A DNA stretch of 64,000 bases from Paenibacillus ihumii (lineage in GTDB: Bacteria > Bacillota > Bacilli > Paenibacillales > Paenibacillaceae): the NCBI RefSeq assembly GCF_001403875.1, contig NZ_LN884299.1, positions 3,373,650 through 3,437,649 on the forward strand. The letters are read 5' to 3'. The notes beneath the pieces were generated by a model, which saw only the letters and a program-made list of their open reading frames with translations, had not been told where the DNA came from and searched no databases. Of the stretch, positions 61,645-64,000 are shown piece by piece; positions within the stretch are counted from its first letter, which is position 1; every line of letters starts with the position of its first letter. Made by a program: the position numbers and the translations under genes.

Positions 61645-63669
61645 CTATTTCAACTGCTCTTTTACATGCTTCACAACGTTCTCGACTGTAAAGCCGTACT
61701 CTGCAATGACTTTGTCGCCAGGTGCAGATGCGCCGAACGTGCTAATGCCCATAATGGAGCCTTTCTCGCCAACGTAACGCTCCCATCCGAACGGATGTGC
61801 CATTTCAATAGCTACGCGCGCTTTAACGTCTGGGAGAATAACAGAATCTTTATACGCTTGATCCTGCTTGTCGAACAGATCCCAGCTGGACAGGCTGACA
61901 ACGCGAACATGGATGCCTTCCTCAGCAAGCGCCGCTTGTGCCTTAACTGCCAATTGCACCTCAGAACCAGAAGCAATCAGCTGAGCAATCGGTTTGCCGT
62001 CCTTCGCCTCAGATACAACGTATCCGCCGCGTTTTACGCCTTCGCGGGCTTTCTCGGCCGTACCTTCGAGCACAGGCAGGTTTTGACGAGTCAGCACCAG
62101 TGCAACCGGATTGCCTTTATTCTCTACCGCATAAGCCCAAGCCGCAGATGTCTCGTTGGCATCAGCCGGACGAATTACTGTCAGGTTAGGAATGATGCGC
62201 AAGGAAGCAAGCTGCTCAATCGGCTCATGCGTAGGTCCGTCTTCGCCGACTGCGATACTGTCATGCGTAAGAACATAAGTAACTGGAAGCCCCATCAGCG
62301 CAGACAACCGTACTGCCGGACGCAAGTAATCTGTAAAGACGAAGAACGTTCCGCCGAAAATTTTCAAGCCGCTATGCAGCGCAATACCGTTCATCGCAGC
62401 AGCCATGGCAAACTCACGAACACCAAAATACAGGTTGCGGCCTTCGCGCGATTCAGGCGTGTAGAGCGGCAAGCCTTTCAGGTGAGTCATCGTCGAGCTT
62501 TCAAGGTCAGCGGATCCGCCAAGAAGCTGAGGAACGCCGCCAGTCAAGCCGTTAAGCGCATTACCGGACGCCACGCGCGTCGATACCGGCTTGTCCTCTG
62601 CACTGTATTTAGGAAGATCAGCATCCCAGCCCTCTGGGAGATCTCCCGCAATAGCAAGCTCGAATTGAGCTGCCAGCTCGGGGTATTCTGCTTTGTATTT
62701 CGCAAACAGCTCATCCCAGGCTTTGTTTGCAGCAATGCCTTGCTCTTTTACTTTTGCAAAATGCTCACGCACTTCTTCAGGTACGTAGAAGTCCTCTTCA
62801 TATACCCATTTGTAATATTCTTTCGTCAGCTTCGCTTCTTCTGCACCAAGAGGTGAACCGTGCGTTCCGCCGGATCCGCCTTTACCTTGCTTGTTCGGGC
62901 TGCCGTAGCCGATAACCGTCTTCACTTCGATCAGAGTAGGACGCTCGGTATCCGCCTTCGCCTCAGCGATAGCTTTTTCGATCGCATCCAAATCATTTCC
63001 GTCTTCTACAAGAAGCGTCTGCCAGCCGTATGCATCAAAGCGCTGTCTGACATTCTCGGAGAAGCTCAGATTCAATTTACCGTCAAGGGTAATGTCATTG
63101 GAATCATACAGGAAGATCAGCTTGCCAAGCTTCAGATGGCCCGCAAGAGAAGCCGCCTCACTAGCTACGCCTTCCATCAGGTCCCCGTCGCCGCAAATAC
63201 CATAAGTATAGTGGTCGATGATTTTATAGTCGCCTTTATTATAAGTAGCTGCCAGTTGAGTTTCGGCAATAGCCATGCCCACTGCCATCGCAATGCCTTG
63301 TCCGAGCGGCCCTGTAGTCGCGTCTACCCCTGCAGTGTGCCCGAATTCAGGGTGACCTGGAGTTTTACTGCCCCATTGGCGGAATTGCTTGAGATCCTCA
63401 AGCGAAAGATCATAGCCGCTCAGATGCAGCAAGCTGTAAAGCAGCATGGAACCGTGTCCCGCGGACAATACGAAGCGGTCCCGGTTGACCCAAGTTGGTT
63501 GGTCAGGATTATGCTTCATTGTCTTGGCGAACAGCTGGTAACCCATTGGAGCTGCGCCCATCGGCATTCCCGGATGACCCGACTTAGCTTTCTCGATCGC
63601 ATCTATAGCAAGAGTACGAATCGTAGTGATCGACAAATTTTCGATGACCTTGTTGTCTGAAAGTGGCAT
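61645..63669 (-). CDS. tkt: Transketolase
   Basis: A 674-residue thiamine-diphosphate enzyme of the pentose phosphate pathway. Thiamine-diphosphate motif GDGDLMEGVASEA begins at residue 160; catalytic His residues in KSGHPGMPMG (about 32) and SAGHGSMLLY (about 72), LGQGIAMAVG and the pyrimidine-domain HDSIAVGEDGPTHEPIEQ are intact. AAGGAGG lies eight bases before the ATG. Single gene with a likely -10 TACAAT at about 63750 and its own terminator. Confidence 0.97.
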   Translation of the reverse strand: MPLSDNKVIENLSITTIRTLAIDAIEKAKSGHPGMPMGAAPMGYQLFAKTMKHNPDQPTWVNRDRFVLSAGHGSMLLYSLLHLSGYDLSLEDLKQFRQWGSKTPGHPEFGHTAGVDATTGPLGQGIAMAVGMAIAETQLAATYNKGDYKIIDHYTYGICGDGDLMEGVASEAASLAGHLKLGKLIFLYDSNDITLDGKLNLSFSENVRQRFDAYGWQTLLVEDGNDLDAIEKAIAEAKADTERPTLIEVKTVIGYGSPNKQGKGGSGGTHGSPLGAEEAKLTKEYYKWVYEEDFYVPEEVREHFAKVKEQGIAANKAWDELFAKYKAEYPELAAQFELAIAGDLPEGWDADLPKYSAEDKPVSTRVASGNALNGLTGGVPQLLGGSADLESSTMTHLKGLPLYTPESREGRNLYFGVREFAMAAAMNGIALHSGLKIFGGTFFVFTDYLRPAVRLSALMGLPVTYVLTHDSIAVGEDGPTHEPIEQLASLRIIPNLTVIRPADANETSAAWAYAVENKGNPVALVLTRQNLPVLEGTAEKAREGVKRGGYVVSEAKDGKPIAQLIASGSEVQLAVKAQAALAEEGIHVRVVSLSSWDLFDKQDQAYKDSVILPDVKARVAIEMAHPFGWERYVGEKGSIMGISTFGASAPGDKVIAEYGFTVENVVKHVKEQLK

Positions 63670-63909
63670 TATAGCTTCCTCCTTAGTAATGAAGAAATAC
63701 GTTTTGGTTACAAAACAATCACTTTGAAAAAATCATTTTGACTTTATATATTGTAACACGTTGTTAAGTACCTTTCCATATCCCTTTTTGTCATACCCTG
63801 CCCTGGAAGATTACTTTTTTATGCATTTGACCAGAATACGGTGAAAATTGCGCTGCAACACTGCGTGAAACCGTACGGCACTGCCACACGGGCAGCGCTG
63901 CCGCTGTCG

Positions 63910-63954
63910 CATCGCCAGCATCGCCAGCATCGCCAGCATCGCCAGCATCGCCAG
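63910..63954. repeat. 9-bp tandem repeat CATCGCCAG, five perfect copies
   Basis: Five uninterrupted units of CATCGCCAG. On the minus strand this codes GDA repeats in a short frame (63791-63982) that is not otherwise protein-like. Confidence 0.95.
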
Positions 63955-63963
63955 CGGCCTGCC

Positions 63964-63987
63964 GGCATGGGCACCAGCCCATGCCGC
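63964..63987. other. Perfect 10-bp hairpin at the window end
   Basis: CGGCATGGGC and GCCCATGCCG pair around ACCA. No T-run follows inside the window. The 63670-64000 stretch otherwise holds the tkt promoter region and the 9-bp repeat. Confidence 0.6.
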
Positions 63988-64000
63988 GCAGCTAGCGCTG

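Noticed and set aside
61525..62856. A 443-codon plus-strand frame
   Set aside because: Antisense shadow of transketolase; rich in Arg, Ser and Cys without domain features.
63791..63982. A 63-codon minus-strand frame with GDA repeats
   Set aside because: Made by the 9-bp repeat and lies in the promoter-side region of tkt; no ribosome site is seen.

Overview
The window reads as chromosomal DNA of a Gram-positive, spore-forming-type Firmicute, most likely a Paenibacillus or close relative. Supporting signs are strong AAGGAGG-type ribosome binding sites with GTG and TTG starts, B. subtilis-like Zur and CcpA (cre) sites, a B. subtilis-type queCDEF operon under a preQ1-I riboswitch, an LplJ-type lipoate ligase, YesM/YesN-type regulators beside a sugar ABC transporter, a secreted GH18 chitinase with FnIII and chitin-binding modules, and a 451-residue bacillary Pgi. 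No insertion sequence, prophage, tRNA, rRNA or CRISPR array is visible.

Layout. 1-8.5 kb: a MerR fragment cut by the window edge, the chitinase, an MDR oxidoreductase, a membrane serine hydrolase with a TetR regulator, ribosomal protein L25/Ctc and S-adenosylmethionine decarboxylase. 8.5-15.1 kb: a zinc-starvation island (znuA, znuB, znuC, a cysteine-depleted rpmG, a COG0523 GTPase, a UPF0718 permease and its TIGR03943 partner) with three Zur boxes. 15.2-19.8 kb: a three-gene amino-acid-type ABC importer and a copper-amine-oxidase-N-domain lipoprotein. 19.9-28.5 kb: preQ1 riboswitch and queCDEF, a 2-hydroxyacid dehydrogenase, a small acidic protein, a 14-TM drug exporter, an M24 peptidase and a YhhQ-type queuosine precursor transporter. 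28.8-42.4 kb: two corrinoid salvage and nucleotide-loop clusters (cobTUS; cobD-cbiZ-cbiB-cobC) flanking a riboswitch-controlled btuFCD importer, plus a TRM11-like methylase and an LLM oxidoreductase. 42.8-64 kb: lipoate ligase, EamA transporter, HAD phosphatase, a sugar ABC importer with its two-component system, an MBL hydrolase, an orphan CysA-type ATPase, YjbQ, TetR/YigZ, pgi, a 3-hydroxyisobutyrate dehydrogenase-type enzyme and transketolase.

How the genes work together. The zinc island couples uptake (ZnuABC), metal delivery (COG0523) and zinc sparing (rpmG paralogue). The que operon makes preQ1 from a 7-carboxy-7-deazaguanine route, while the separate YhhQ-type gene would import precursor. 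The cob genes can remodel and finish imported corrinoids (CbiZ, CbiB, CobD, CobU, CobS, CobT, CobC), but no corrin-ring genes are present here.

Two things stand out beyond the gene list. First, 60098-60178 carries a Nextera mate-pair junction adapter followed by a noisy copy of yjbQ sequence from about 4.4 kb away in the same orientation, which is best explained as an assembly artefact. Second, many long intergenic gaps contain their own, mutually unrelated tandem repeat (units of 6 to 47 bp), and one bipartite inverted-repeat element occurs at two places 28 kb apart.
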